NCBI GenBank assembly: GCA_963722905.1
Contig: CAVROT010000002.1
Location: 106,965 to 170,964, forward strand
From: CAVROT01 sp963722905
GTDB lineage: Bacteria > Pseudomonadota > Alphaproteobacteria > Rhodobacterales > Rhodobacteraceae
Direction: 5' to 3'
Length of the DNA: 64,000 nucleotides
Shown here: one piece after another, positions 27,706 through 35,831 of the stretch
Numbering within the stretch: position 1 is the first letter of the stretch
Layout of the letters: each line of letters starts with the position of its first letter
Notes under the pieces: generated by a model
Seen by the model: the letters and a program-made list of their open reading frames with translations, nothing else
Database searches by the model: none
Told to the model about the DNA's origin: nothing
Position numbers and translations under genes: made by a program

Positions 27706-28130
27706 GACGCGGCGGCCGGTCTCGACGTCCGTGGCCCGCTGTTCCTCACAGGGATCGTGGCGCGGGGCCTTCTAGAGACCGGCCTGCCGGGGTCGCTCAT
27801 CGACGTCTCCTCTCAGATGGCCCATGTCGACGGGATCGACCGGTCCGTCTGCTCCGCCACGAAGCACGCGGTCGAGGGTTCCATCCAGTCGATGGTGATA
27901 GAATGCGGCGCGCTCGGCATCCGGGTGAACGCGTTCTGCCCGACCTTCATCGGAACGCCGCTGACCGAACCGACCGGCCCCGACCTCGACCGCGTCGGCC
28001 GGCTGGAGGAAGAGATCAGGCTGGGCCGCACCGGCCGGGACGAGGACATCATGGGCGTGGCCGTCTTACCCGCCTCCGACGCCGCCGCGTTGGTGACGGG
28101 CAGCGCGCTCATGGTCGTAGGAAACAGGAC
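27706..28130 (+). pseudogene. Remnant of a short-chain dehydrogenase/reductase gene
   Basis: The translation follows the C-terminal two thirds of a classical SDR: VRGPLFLTGIVARGLLETGL, GSLIDVSSQMAHVDG, ATKHAVEGSIQSMVIECGAL, GIRVNAFCPTFIGTPLTEPT, and a closing ALVTGSALMVVGN. The N-terminal NAD-binding half (TGxxxGIG) is missing, a TAG lies directly upstream at 27703-27705, and no start codon fits. The catalytic Tyr of YxxxK is Cys here (SVCSATKH), so the protein would be inactive in any case. It lies after the last flagellar gene in a stretch that contains no intact gene for 1.4 kb. Confidence 0.8.
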
Positions 28131-28576
28131 CGCCGATCGATCCGCAGAGGCGACGCCCGGTCGCAGTAGCACGCCGTACCCCGTCATCGCTCCCCTTCCC
28201 CCCCTGGGGTTCGCAAACATCCTCGGGGGAGCCTGGACCGAGCGGGGGCGGAAGCCCCCCTCCGGCGGCAAGGCCCGAGCATCTGCCGGGGACCGGTTAC
28301 AACCAGCGTCCCCCGTCGGCCGGGAACGACCAGGCACGCGATTCAGGCCGAAGGACCGTGCTGAGCCTCCCCGACACCGGATCGGATATCCCGGACGACA
28401 TCGTTCGGGGGGTCCGCAGACCTTAGCCGCGCCGTTCGGCACGGCCATCGCGCGCCCGGGATCGCCCCTCGCCCGGCACCGAAGTTCCGGTCCGGTTGCC
28501 GTGCGGTCTGGCTCCGCCGGGACGTCGGCGGTATCCCTTCGGCCACCCCCAAGGCCGACCGGGTAGGAGCCCTGCC

Positions 28577-28870
28577 ATGACGATGAGTGCAACCGAGGCG
28601 CCGCAGACCGGTGCGGCATCTGCAGGCTCCCCGCGGATCGTGCGTCACGGCGAACCGATCCCGTGCAGGACAGCCTTCGTCGACGCTTGCACGACGGGTG
28701 GCGACCAAGCGGAGACCTTCGCCATCGTGGCCGGCGGCGCGTCCGAAGGCGTCGACCGGCGTAGCCACGTTGCAGACACTATCAGGTCCGGCATCGGCGC
28801 CGTCGGCCAGCCGCATTGCCGCAACTCTCTGTCTCCGCGACGCTCGGCCACGGCGTCCTTCGGCGCCTAT
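28577..28870 (+). pseudogene. Decayed cupin-domain protein gene
   Basis: From the ATG at 28577 the frame reads SPRIVRHGEPIPCRTAFVDA, DQAETFAIVAGGASEGVD, ADTIRSGIGAVGQPHCRNSL. I recognise this as the N-terminal part of a cupin protein family of alphaproteobacteria (residues PCRTAF, DQ.ENF, GIGAVGQP..CRNSL). After CRNSL the expected His-rich metal-binding strand is replaced by Arg/Ser-rich out-of-frame sequence, so a frameshift has destroyed the cupin core. The remaining bases to 29089 show no gene. 28134-28576 also shows none. The family call is from memory of the pattern and is moderately certain. Confidence 0.5.
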
Positions 28871-29089
28871 GCCAGCTCAAGGTGCCATCGGGGCCGGCAC
28901 GACCGATGGTCCGGGGTCATGCCCGTTTCGGTCCAAGTGCACCTGCACAGGGAGGGGAAACCAGACGCTCTTTGCGCCCGGCACCCCGATGCCAATTTCG
29001 GCCGGCCCGCACATCAGCGTTCGACATTCGATGTCGGACGGGGAGGCGCCTCGCCTGACCGCCCCGATGGACGACCCCTCCGGTGCGAC

Positions 29090-30127
29090 ATGGCGCCCAC
29101 AGGCCGGCACAACATCCCCGCGACGGTCCGCGTCGCGCGCAAACATCGCCTCGCAGGCCGGTCGATCCCCTTTGCCTTGGCTCTGACATGGGCCGTCCCG
29201 GCGGCCGCCGAGTGGACGTCCGCCGCCTTCGACAACGGCGCGTGGTTCGAGGCGTCCGTCGGCGACGGCCGTGGCATCTCGCTGGGCTGCGGCGGTCGGT
29301 CTCCGACGGGGCAGCCGCTTCCTGCGACGGACGAGCCCAACCTGACCGGCCCATGGCAGCTGGATCTGCTGCTGGAGGCGCCGCCGATGCCGCGCGGGGC
29401 CGACGGGGCGCCGACACCGGGCGATACGATGGTCGTGATCGGCACGGCGGGCTACACGTTGCCCGCGCTGCGCTGGGATGTCCTCACCGACGATCACTGG
29501 GTGCAGTCGCTGGAATTGGGCGACGGCCTGGTGCGTGCGCTCGTCGCGGGCCCTCCGGTCGAAGTGCGTCTGGGAGGCGTGCCGGTGCTGTCGCTGCCCG
29601 GCGACGGGCTGGCCGACGCACTGGCCGACGTTGTCGCCTTCTGCGGCGCCCGCTGGGCGGCGCTGGGCCTGCCGCCTCCACCTGTCAGCGCCGACATGGC
29701 GCCTGCAACCGCTGCTGCGCCTTCGCCCGCGTCGGGACTGCGTGCGGCCGTCGACGCCCATGTTGAGGACAATTGCAACGGTAGCTTCACCGCATCCCCC
29801 GGCTGGCTGCACGCGGGCGAGATCGACGGCGACGGCACGCCGGATCTCGTCGTTGCCTGGGACGGCGTGCAGTGCAACGGATCCCTTGGGCGGCCCTACT
29901 GCGGCGCCTCGCAATGCGCCGTCGATACCTTTCTCTCGTCGGTCTATCCCAGGACCGGCGCGCCCGAGTCTCTCTACGGAGCGGCCGTCAGCCTGGTGCA
30001 GGCCCCCGGCGGGCTGGCGCAGCTGGCCCTTGTCGGCCGACTGGCCACCTGCGGCGACGCGGCCGACCCGAACGATTGCATATTCTACTGGGGTTGGGAC
30101 GGCTCCGCGTTCCGCCGTTTGAAATAG
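29090..30127 (+). CDS. Secreted protein of unknown function
   Basis: The 345-residue frame has a long basic N-terminus and a hydrophobic core ending IPFALALTWAVPAAAE, consistent with a signal peptide cleaved near residue 42. The mature N-terminal part (to residue about 200) looks like a beta-rich domain with acidic loops. The C-terminal part has six Cys, probably forming disulfides, and a calcium-type loop GEIDGDGTPDLVVAW as in FG-GAP repeats. The ATG at 29090 is the only start that keeps the hydrophobic core, though the real start may be later. A short gene follows 13 bases downstream. I do not recognise the family. Confidence 0.6.
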   Translation: MAPTGRHNIPATVRVARKHRLAGRSIPFALALTWAVPAAAEWTSAAFDNGAWFEASVGDGRGISLGCGGRSPTGQPLPATDEPNLTGPWQLDLLLEAPPMPRGADGAPTPGDTMVVIGTAGYTLPALRWDVLTDDHWVQSLELGDGLVRALVAGPPVEVRLGGVPVLSLPGDGLADALADVVAFCGARWAALGLPPPPVSADMAPATAAAPSPASGLRAAVDAHVEDNCNGSFTASPGWLHAGEIDGDGTPDLVVAWDGVQCNGSLGRPYCGASQCAVDTFLSSVYPRTGAPESLYGAAVSLVQAPGGLAQLALVGRLATCGDAADPNDCIFYWGWDGSAFRRLK

Positions 30128-30140
30128 GGAGGGTGCCAGA

Positions 30141-30317
30141 ATGCCGATGCCGAACCATACCGGCAGCCTGCCGTGCAGCCGGGCGGTGGCGAGGTTCCTC
30201 GTCGCCCGCGAACGTGGCGGTGCGTACGTGTACGACGCTTGCGGGGCGGCGATGACTGCTGACGTCGATACCGCCGTCAGCGGGTATGCGGCCGCGGACC
30301 CGGCGCTGCCGACGTGA
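30141..30317 (+). CDS. Small protein of unknown function (58 residues)
   Basis: An ATG at 30141 preceded by GGGAGG (30127-30132) opens 58 codons (MPMPNHTGSLPCSRAVARFL ... ending DPALPT). The stop overlaps the GTG start of the downstream hydrolase in a GTGA arrangement, the same coupling seen between many gene pairs in this window. Two Cys and no membrane segment are present. Coupling and ribosome binding site are the evidence; coding potential was not computed. It could instead be a leader peptide that controls entry to the hydrolase frame. Confidence 0.45.
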   Translation: MPMPNHTGSLPCSRAVARFLVARERGGAYVYDACGAAMTADVDTAVSGYAAADPALPT

Positions 30318-31003
30318 CCGCGCCGCTGATCCTGCTGCCCGGTATGATGTGCGACGCCCGCCTCTGGGCACCGCAGGTGGCCGCGCTGGGGGGCGCAGTG
30401 CCGATCTATGGCGCGTCCGACACCATCTCCGGCATGGCCCGCGCCGTCCTGTCGGCCGCGCCGCCCCGGTTCGCGCTGGCAGGGCTCAGCATGGGGGGCA
30501 TCGTCGCGATGGCCGTGATGGCGGCCGCGCCCGAACGGGTGACGCGGCTGGCACTGCTGGATACCAACGCGCGGGCCGAGACACCGCGCGTCGCCGCCCG
30601 CCGCGGCCCCCAGATCGCGCGCGTTGCCGACGGCGGGCTGCGCGCGGTGATGCGGGACGAGATGAAGCCGCATTATCTGGGCGCCATCGCGGGTCCGGGC
30701 CGCGATGCGATCCTCGCCACCTGCATGGACATGGCGCTGGACGCCGGACCGGTTGTCTTCGCTGCGCAGTCCCGCGCATTGATGGCGCGGCCCGACTACC
30801 GCGACGTCCTGCGCTCCGTTTCGGTTCCGGTCCTGGTCCTGTGCGGCGCACGCGACACCCTCTGCCCGCCTTCGAACCATGTCGAGATGACCGGGCTCAT
30901 GCCGCATGCGACACTGCGGGTCCTGCCGGGGGCCGGCCATCTGCCGGTGCTGGAGCGGCCGGACGCCGTCAACGCCGCGCTGTCCGATTGGCTGGCCGCG
31001 TAG
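30314..31003 (+). CDS. Alpha/beta hydrolase
   Basis: The 229-residue protein has the alpha/beta hydrolase layout. It has an oxyanion strand LILLPGMMCDARLW, nucleophile elbow GLSMGG (Ser near residue 61), catalytic Asp candidate in LCGARDTLCPP, and His in VLPGAGHLPVLERPD. The cap region is helical. The GTG start at 30314 overlaps the stop of a small upstream frame. Substrate is unknown; similar proteins are annotated as esterases or MenH-like hydrolases. It is convergent with metG, whose stop lies 34 bases downstream. Confidence 0.9.
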   Translation: MTAPLILLPGMMCDARLWAPQVAALGGAVPIYGASDTISGMARAVLSAAPPRFALAGLSMGGIVAMAVMAAAPERVTRLALLDTNARAETPRVAARRGPQIARVADGGLRAVMRDEMKPHYLGAIAGPGRDAILATCMDMALDAGPVVFAAQSRALMARPDYRDVLRSVSVPVLVLCGARDTLCPPSNHVEMTGLMPHATLRVLPGAGHLPVLERPDAVNAALSDWLAA

Positions 31004-31036
31004 GGACGCGCCCGCCGCGCCCGTCCAGCCGCAGCG

Positions 31037-32764
31037 TCAGGTTCGTGCGCCGGAAAAGCGCTGGCGCCAATCGACGATCTCGTCGTCGGTGATCTTGCGA
31101 AAGAGGTTCTCTCGCACCTCGAAGGCGTGGCCTGGCGGCAAGGCGGCAAGCGCCTGCACCATGTCGTCGGGCCAGTCGTCTCCGGCATTCAGCGCGGAGA
31201 GAAGCGTGGCGCCCGTGTCGGGAATGAAGGGCCGCGACAGCACGCCGTAAAGACGGGCCAGGTTCAGCGACAGGCGCACGATGGCGGCGGCGCGGTCGGG
31301 ATCGTCTTTCCAGACCGCCCAGGGAGCGGCTGCCTGGAGGTACTCGTTCCCCGCCGCCCAGATCGCCCGCAGCTCGGCCGCCGCCTTGCGCAGCTCGATG
31401 GCGTCCATGTGGCCCTCGTAGGCGCGCACCCGCGTCGCCATGTCGGCGATCAGCGCCTCGTCCGTGGCATCGAAGGTGCCGCCATGAGGGACCTCGGCGC
31501 CGAACTTCGCGCGGCAGAACTTGGTGATCCGGCTGACGAAGTTGCCCAGAACGTCGCTGAGGTCCTTGTTGACGCCGGCCTGGAACTCTTCCCACGTGAA
31601 GGCGCTGTCGCCGCTTTCGGGCGCATGGCTCAGCAGCCACCAGCGCCAGTAATCCGCCGGCAGGATCTCCAGCGCCTGATCGAGGAACACGCCGCGGCCC
31701 TGGCTGGTCGAGAACTGCCCGCCGTCGTAGGTGAGGTAGTTGAAGGCCTTGATGTAATCGACCAGCTTCCACGCCTCGGCGCCGTCGGCGTTCGCCCCCA
31801 TGATCGTCGTGGGGAAGCCCAGCGTGTGGAACGGCACGTTGTCCTTGCCCATGAACTGGACGTAGCGCACGTCGGCGGCGCCGCGGTCGGTCCGCCACCA
31901 ACGCTCCCACGCGTCGTCGTCCAGCCCGTGCGCCTCTGCCCATTCGCCGGCGCAGGCAATGTATTCGATGGGCGCGTCGAACCAGACATAGAAGACCTTG
32001 CCTTCCATTCCGGGCCACGGAGCCATTCCGCGCCGTACCGGCACGCCCCAGTCGAGGTCTCGCGTGATGCCGCGGTCCTGCAGCCCGTCGCCGTCGTTCA
32101 GCCATTTTCGCGCGATCGAGGTCGTCAGGACGGGCCAGTCGTTCTGGGCGTCGATCCATGCGGCCAGCCGGTCTCGCATGGCGGACTGGCGCAGGTAGAG
32201 GTGCCGCGTCTCGCGTACCTCGAGGTCCGTGGCGCCCGACACGGCCGAGCGCGGATCGATGAGGTCGGTCGGATCCAGCTGCTTGGTGCAGTTCTCGCAC
32301 TGATCGCCGCGCGCGTTGGTGTAGCCGCAGTTGGGGCACGTCCCCTCGATGTAGCGGTCCGGCAGGAACCGGCCGTCCGTGACGGAGTAGACCTGCCGTT
32401 CGTCGACTTCGGCGATCAGGCCCGCATCGGCCAGCCGCCCCGCCATATGCTGCGTCAGCGCATGGTTCTGCGGCGAGGACGACCGGCCGAAATGATCGAA
32501 GCTCAGTGCAAAGCCGTCATAGAGGCACTTTTGCACCGCCCACATCCGCGCGCAGTACGCGGACACCGGCTCGCCCGTCTTCTTGGCAGCCAACTCGGCC
32601 GGGGTGCCGTGCTCGTCAGTCGCGCACAGGAACAGCACCTCGTCGCCGCGTGCGCGCCGGTAGCGGGCGTGGAGGTCGGCTGGCAGCATCGAGCCCACGA
32701 GATTGCCCAGATGCTTGATCCCGTTGATATAGGGTATCGCCGATGTGATGAGAATGCGTGCCAT
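31037..32764 (-). CDS. metG: Methionyl-tRNA synthetase
   Basis: The enzyme charges tRNA-Met. The 575 residues start MARILITSAIPYINGIKHLGN, where HLGN is the HIGH motif. A zinc ribbon follows near residue 145 (CPNCGYTNARGDQCENC), then WFDAPIEYIACAGEW, FMGKDNVPFHTLGFP, and the KMSKS-equivalent loop. That loop reads QFSTSQGRG with Gln350 where the first Lys (KFSTS in related enzymes, as I recall) is expected. The anticodon-binding helical domain (VNKDLSDVLGNFVSRITKF) closes the protein and there is no C-terminal tRNA-binding extension. The ATG at 32764 is the canonical N-terminus. A strong terminator of the upstream minus-strand gene lies just before it. Confidence 0.97.
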   Translation of the reverse strand: MARILITSAIPYINGIKHLGNLVGSMLPADLHARYRRARGDEVLFLCATDEHGTPAELAAKKTGEPVSAYCARMWAVQKCLYDGFALSFDHFGRSSSPQNHALTQHMAGRLADAGLIAEVDERQVYSVTDGRFLPDRYIEGTCPNCGYTNARGDQCENCTKQLDPTDLIDPRSAVSGATDLEVRETRHLYLRQSAMRDRLAAWIDAQNDWPVLTTSIARKWLNDGDGLQDRGITRDLDWGVPVRRGMAPWPGMEGKVFYVWFDAPIEYIACAGEWAEAHGLDDDAWERWWRTDRGAADVRYVQFMGKDNVPFHTLGFPTTIMGANADGAEAWKLVDYIKAFNYLTYDGGQFSTSQGRGVFLDQALEILPADYWRWWLLSHAPESGDSAFTWEEFQAGVNKDLSDVLGNFVSRITKFCRAKFGAEVPHGGTFDATDEALIADMATRVRAYEGHMDAIELRKAAAELRAIWAAGNEYLQAAAPWAVWKDDPDRAAAIVRLSLNLARLYGVLSRPFIPDTGATLLSALNAGDDWPDDMVQALAALPPGHAFEVRENLFRKITDDEIVDWRQRFSGART

Positions 32765-32835
32765 GCCGTCCGTCCGCGCCTCGGGGTGCTGCCGCGGGGA
32801 TAGACCGGCATGCGCGGCGTGGCCAGCGCCGCGCG

Positions 32836-32869
32836 AAAAGGGGCGGCGCCGGATCGCCGGCGCCGCCCC
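32836..32869 (-). terminator. Rho-independent terminator of the VPLPA-CTERM gene
   Basis: GGGGCGGCGCCGG and its exact complement form a 13-bp stem around ATCG (32840-32869). On the minus strand it is followed by TTTT (32836-32839). It separates the VPLPA-CTERM gene from metG. Confidence 0.92.
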
Positions 32870-32900
32870 CATGGTCAACTTGCGCGTGATCGTCGGAGGA

Positions 32901-33452
32901 TCAGGCGGCCTTGCCCTTGCGACGCGAGATGGCGCCCAGCCCGGCCAAGCCCAGCAACAGCATTCCGCCGGCCGCGGGCAGCGGAACGGGTGCGATGGTA
33001 TCGGGCGCGAAGGTCGAGAACGACAGGGTCAGGCCGACGACGTCATCGATGCCGTCGAAGAACGAGATGGTGAAGGCTTCGCCATCCATATAGCTGGCGC
33101 CCGCCACGATGCTGTTGCCCGCACCCGAGGAGTTCGGCAGGCCGCTGCCGATGGTGAAGGCGAAGCCCTGCGCGGCCAGGACGGGATTGTCGCGCGTGAA
33201 GGTCACGTTGCTTACGTCGGAGGAGCCGTTGGTTCCGGTGCCGGCGATCGCGATGTCGAGGATCTGGAGATCGTCCTTGACGTTGAACTTGAACTCGGTG
33301 GTCTCGTTCGGCATGACCCGGCCGATGACGGTGTAGTCCTGATTGACCATGATGTCGGTCTCGAAGACCGTGACCGCCGAGGCGGCCATGGGGAGCGACG
33401 CCAGAACGGCAACGCCGGCGGCGAAAATGGTCGGCATGTTGAAGATGGTCAT
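32901..33452 (-). CDS. VPLPA-CTERM sorting domain protein
   Basis: This is a secreted protein of 183 residues with signal peptide (MTIFNMPTIFAAGVAVLASL, cleavage after ASA). A beta-rich, acidic and Ser/Gly-rich body follows. The C-terminal tripartite sorting signal is the motif VPLPA, a hydrophobic helix (GGMLLLGLAGLGAI) and a basic tail SRRKGKAA. Such tails are recognised by exosortase-type transpeptidases for surface or matrix delivery. No exosortase is seen in this window. A sharp terminator follows. Upstream is an unusually AT-rich promoter region with a perfect CtrA-type box. Confidence 0.88.
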   Translation of the reverse strand: MTIFNMPTIFAAGVAVLASLPMAASAVTVFETDIMVNQDYTVIGRVMPNETTEFKFNVKDDLQILDIAIAGTGTNGSSDVSNVTFTRDNPVLAAQGFAFTIGSGLPNSSGAGNSIVAGASYMDGEAFTISFFDGIDDVVGLTLSFSTFAPDTIAPVPLPAAGGMLLLGLAGLGAISRRKGKAA

Positions 33453-33849
33453 AATTGTTCCCTTTGTTACTCTATTGGTTGGAACGACGCTAACGGCGCG
33501 CCGGATCCGAAGGCTGCCGTCCCGATCCTATCAACGAAATAAATTCGACTGAGTTGCGACGGTTTCGATGCGTGACCAGTAAGGATCGACCATGTTCGTG
33601 GCAATGAGTGAACGGTTTAACCTATTATTAAGTAGATGATATCTATGTAAAATACCCGTGATAACGTAGCTCTGCGCGGGTGCTGCCGCGATTGATTCAA
33701 CTTGGAATTGATCTATCGTCCTCCGATAGTCAGCGACCGTTTCCGGTTTCGACATTTTCTTTTAAACTGGGCCAATTCCATGCGGAATACGAAGAGAGAG
33801 TTCTAATCGGGAGAATCGTTTCCGTAGCGTCGTTCTGGCGGCGCGCTGA
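33453..33849. other. AT-rich intergenic region between the VPLPA-CTERM and imuA-like genes
   Basis: Base composition falls well below the window average, mostly between 33530 and 33830. A minus-strand frame of 74 codons (33531-33755) is present but has no ribosome binding site or recognisable content and I do not call it. The region contains a perfect TTAA-N7-TTAA box and presumably the VPLPA-CTERM promoter. Confidence 0.6.
33617..33631. promoter_or_regulatory. Perfect CtrA box TTAA-N7-TTAA
   Basis: TTAA (33617-33620), seven bases, TTAA (33628-33631) matches the CtrA consensus exactly. It is 165 bases upstream of the VPLPA-CTERM start. CtrA control of that gene is inference. Confidence 0.55.
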
Positions 33850-34539
33850 TCAGTGTGGATGGGGTCGTGCGGCGGCGGGGCGGATCGGCCGCATCGGCCG
33901 CTCGGGCGCGTCCGTCACGTGCCAGTCCGCCACCGGGGCGGTGCGGTCGCGCAGGCGCCGCAGATGCCAGCCCCACGTCTCGCTCCGCGCGTCCCCTTGC
34001 GCGGGCGCCGTGCCGTGCCGGGGGTCGCAGGCCCACCTCGTCTCGACCCCGGGCGCCGCACCCTCGGGGGTCAGGATCAGGCCAAGCGGCGTGCATGTCC
34101 CCTCGCGCGCGCCGGTCTCGGCGGCGAGGTGCAGCCGCCGCACCGGGGTGAGGGCGGGCGGGGCCGGCAAGTCGGCCACCACGACCGGCACCACGCCCGA
34201 GCGCAGCGCCTCTTCCATGCACCACAGCAGGTCCTCCGCCCGGTCCGGCGCTGCGAAGGTAAGGCGCCCTGGTGCGACCATGTGTGCGAACCCGTCGGGG
34301 CAGGGGCCGCCCCGCGTCCAGCTGGGCGCGATCCAGATCACCGGCCCCGTGGCGGCCCCCGCCAGCGACAGCGCCAGCGTCCGCCGCGACAGGCCGCAGA
34401 ACTCGTGCACGCGGCCCGCGACCAGATCCAGATCGCCCGCCAGAGGAAGGCGCGGTCCCGGCCGGGCGCGGTGCGTGTCGCGGGTCAGGATTTGTGCGGC
34501 GGTGTGGATCGTCATGGCGACAGGATACATGTTCACCAT
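33850..34539 (-). CDS. ImuA-like SOS mutagenesis protein
   Basis: The 229-residue protein resembles the short ImuA proteins of Rhodobacteraceae, RecA-related partners of ImuB and DnaE2 in error-prone repair. Visible are RVHEFCGLSRRTLALSLAGA, PVIWIAPSWTRGGPCPDG, EDLLWCMEEALRSGVVPVVV and ALTPVRRLHLAAETGA. No Walker A is present. Three in-frame ATGs occur (34539, 34530, 34515). The first lies inside a LexA box and the last (MTIHTAAQ) may be the true start. The usual partners imuB and dnaE2 do not follow: an AT-rich gap does. Confidence 0.75.
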   Translation of the reverse strand: MVNMYPVAMTIHTAAQILTRDTHRARPGPRLPLAGDLDLVAGRVHEFCGLSRRTLALSLAGAATGPVIWIAPSWTRGGPCPDGFAHMVAPGRLTFAAPDRAEDLLWCMEEALRSGVVPVVVADLPAPPALTPVRRLHLAAETGAREGTCTPLGLILTPEGAAPGVETRWACDPRHGTAPAQGDARSETWGWHLRRLRDRTAPVADWHVTDAPERPMRPIRPAAARPHPH

Positions 34540-34545
34540 ATGTTC
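34531..34545. promoter_or_regulatory. LexA (SOS) box GTTC-N7-GTTC
   Basis: GTTC, ACCATAT, GTTC matches the alphaproteobacterial LexA consensus exactly and overlaps the start region of the imuA-like gene. The match supports both the family call and DNA-damage induction. Confidence 0.85.
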
Positions 34546-34722
34546 TCAATCCCCATCGTCTTTCCGGTTGCCATCCCGCGTACGCCCGTTAACCCCGTTC
34601 CGTCCGAGCCTCGGCCCGCCATACCCGTCGGACGCCCGGATGCCGCCCCCCTTCGCCGGCATAGACATCGCGACGCCCGGGCCGAGGCCACCGCAACCGA
34701 CCGAACGCGACAGGAGACCCGC

Positions 34723-35766
34723 ATGCGCCGCATCCCCCTTGGCCGGACCGACATCGAGGTATCGGAATACTGCCTCGGCTCCATGACATGGGGCAGCCAG
34801 AACACCTCCGCCGAGGGCCACGCCCAGATCGATCGCGCGCTCGACGCCGGCTGCGACTTCATCGACACCGCAGAGGCCTATCCGGTGAACCCGATGGCCG
34901 CCGAAACGGTCGGCGATACCGAAGCCATCATCGGCGACTGGATCGAGCGGACGGGACGGCGCGGCGATATCGTGCTGGCCACCAAGATGTCGGGTGCCAA
35001 CGGCGGCTTCGTGCGCGAAGGGCGCGGCATCGACGGGCAGACCATCCGCGACGGTCTCGAAGGATCGCTGCGGCGGCTGAAGACCGACGTGATCGACCTT
35101 TACCAGTTGCACTGGCCCAATCGCGGGTCGTTCCATTTTCGCCAGATATGGGAGTTCGATCCCTCGGGGCAGGTCACGGCCGAGGTCGCCGACAACATGG
35201 CCGAGGTGACGGAGGCCCTTGCCGCCTTCGTCGCCGAGGGGAAGATCCGCGCCTTTGGCCTGTCCAACGAAAGCACCTGGGGCACGATGCGCTGGCTGGA
35301 CGCGGCCAAGGCTCGGGGCGGGCCGACCGTCTCGGCGATGCAGAACGAATACTCCCTGATGTGCCGCCAGTACGACAGCGACCTGGCCGAGATGTCGCAT
35401 CACGAGGGGGTGACGTTGCTGGCCTTCTCGCCCCTCGCCGCCGGGCTGCTGACCGGCAAGTATCAGGACGGCGCGGTGCCCGAGGGCAGCCGCATGTCGC
35501 TGAACGGAACGCTGGGCGGGCGACGGACCGACCGGGCCTTCGCCGCCGTGGACGCCTATCTGGCGGTGGCCGAACGGCATGGACTCGATCCCGTCCACAT
35601 GGCGCTGGCATGGACGCGCAGCCGGCCGTTCCCGACGATCCCGATCTTCGGCGCGACGACGATGGAGCAACTCGACCGGGCGCTCGGCGGCGCGGAGGTC
35701 ACGCTGTCGACCGAGGCGCTCGACGACATCTCTGCCGTCCACCGCCACCACCCCATGCCCTATTGA
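34723..35766 (+). CDS. Aldo/keto reductase
   Basis: This is an NADPH-dependent oxidoreductase of the Tas/YghZ-like branch, 347 residues. The catalytic tetrad elements are visible: DFIDTAEAYP (Asp, Tyr), LATKMSG (Lys) and YQLHWPNRGS (His). The NADPH region IPIFGATTMEQLDRAL lies near the C-terminus and LAFSPLAAGLLTGKY precedes it. The ATG at 34723 gives the canonical start (RRIPLGRTDIEVSEYCLGSM). It diverges from the SOS-boxed imuA-like gene and a lipocalin gene follows after about 65 bases. Its physiological substrate cannot be told. Confidence 0.95.
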   Translation: MRRIPLGRTDIEVSEYCLGSMTWGSQNTSAEGHAQIDRALDAGCDFIDTAEAYPVNPMAAETVGDTEAIIGDWIERTGRRGDIVLATKMSGANGGFVREGRGIDGQTIRDGLEGSLRRLKTDVIDLYQLHWPNRGSFHFRQIWEFDPSGQVTAEVADNMAEVTEALAAFVAEGKIRAFGLSNESTWGTMRWLDAAKARGGPTVSAMQNEYSLMCRQYDSDLAEMSHHEGVTLLAFSPLAAGLLTGKYQDGAVPEGSRMSLNGTLGGRRTDRAFAAVDAYLAVAERHGLDPVHMALAWTRSRPFPTIPIFGATTMEQLDRALGGAEVTLSTEALDDISAVHRHHPMPY

Positions 35767-35831
35767 CCGCCGCATTCCACCTGCGCAACCTCTGCCGGGT
35801 CCGGTACCGCCTCCCCTCGGGTCCCATAAAC

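Noticed and set aside
28343..28816. 157-codon minus-strand frame in the pseudogene region
   Set aside because: Arg-rich content without any recognisable motif, and it is antisense to the cupin remnant.
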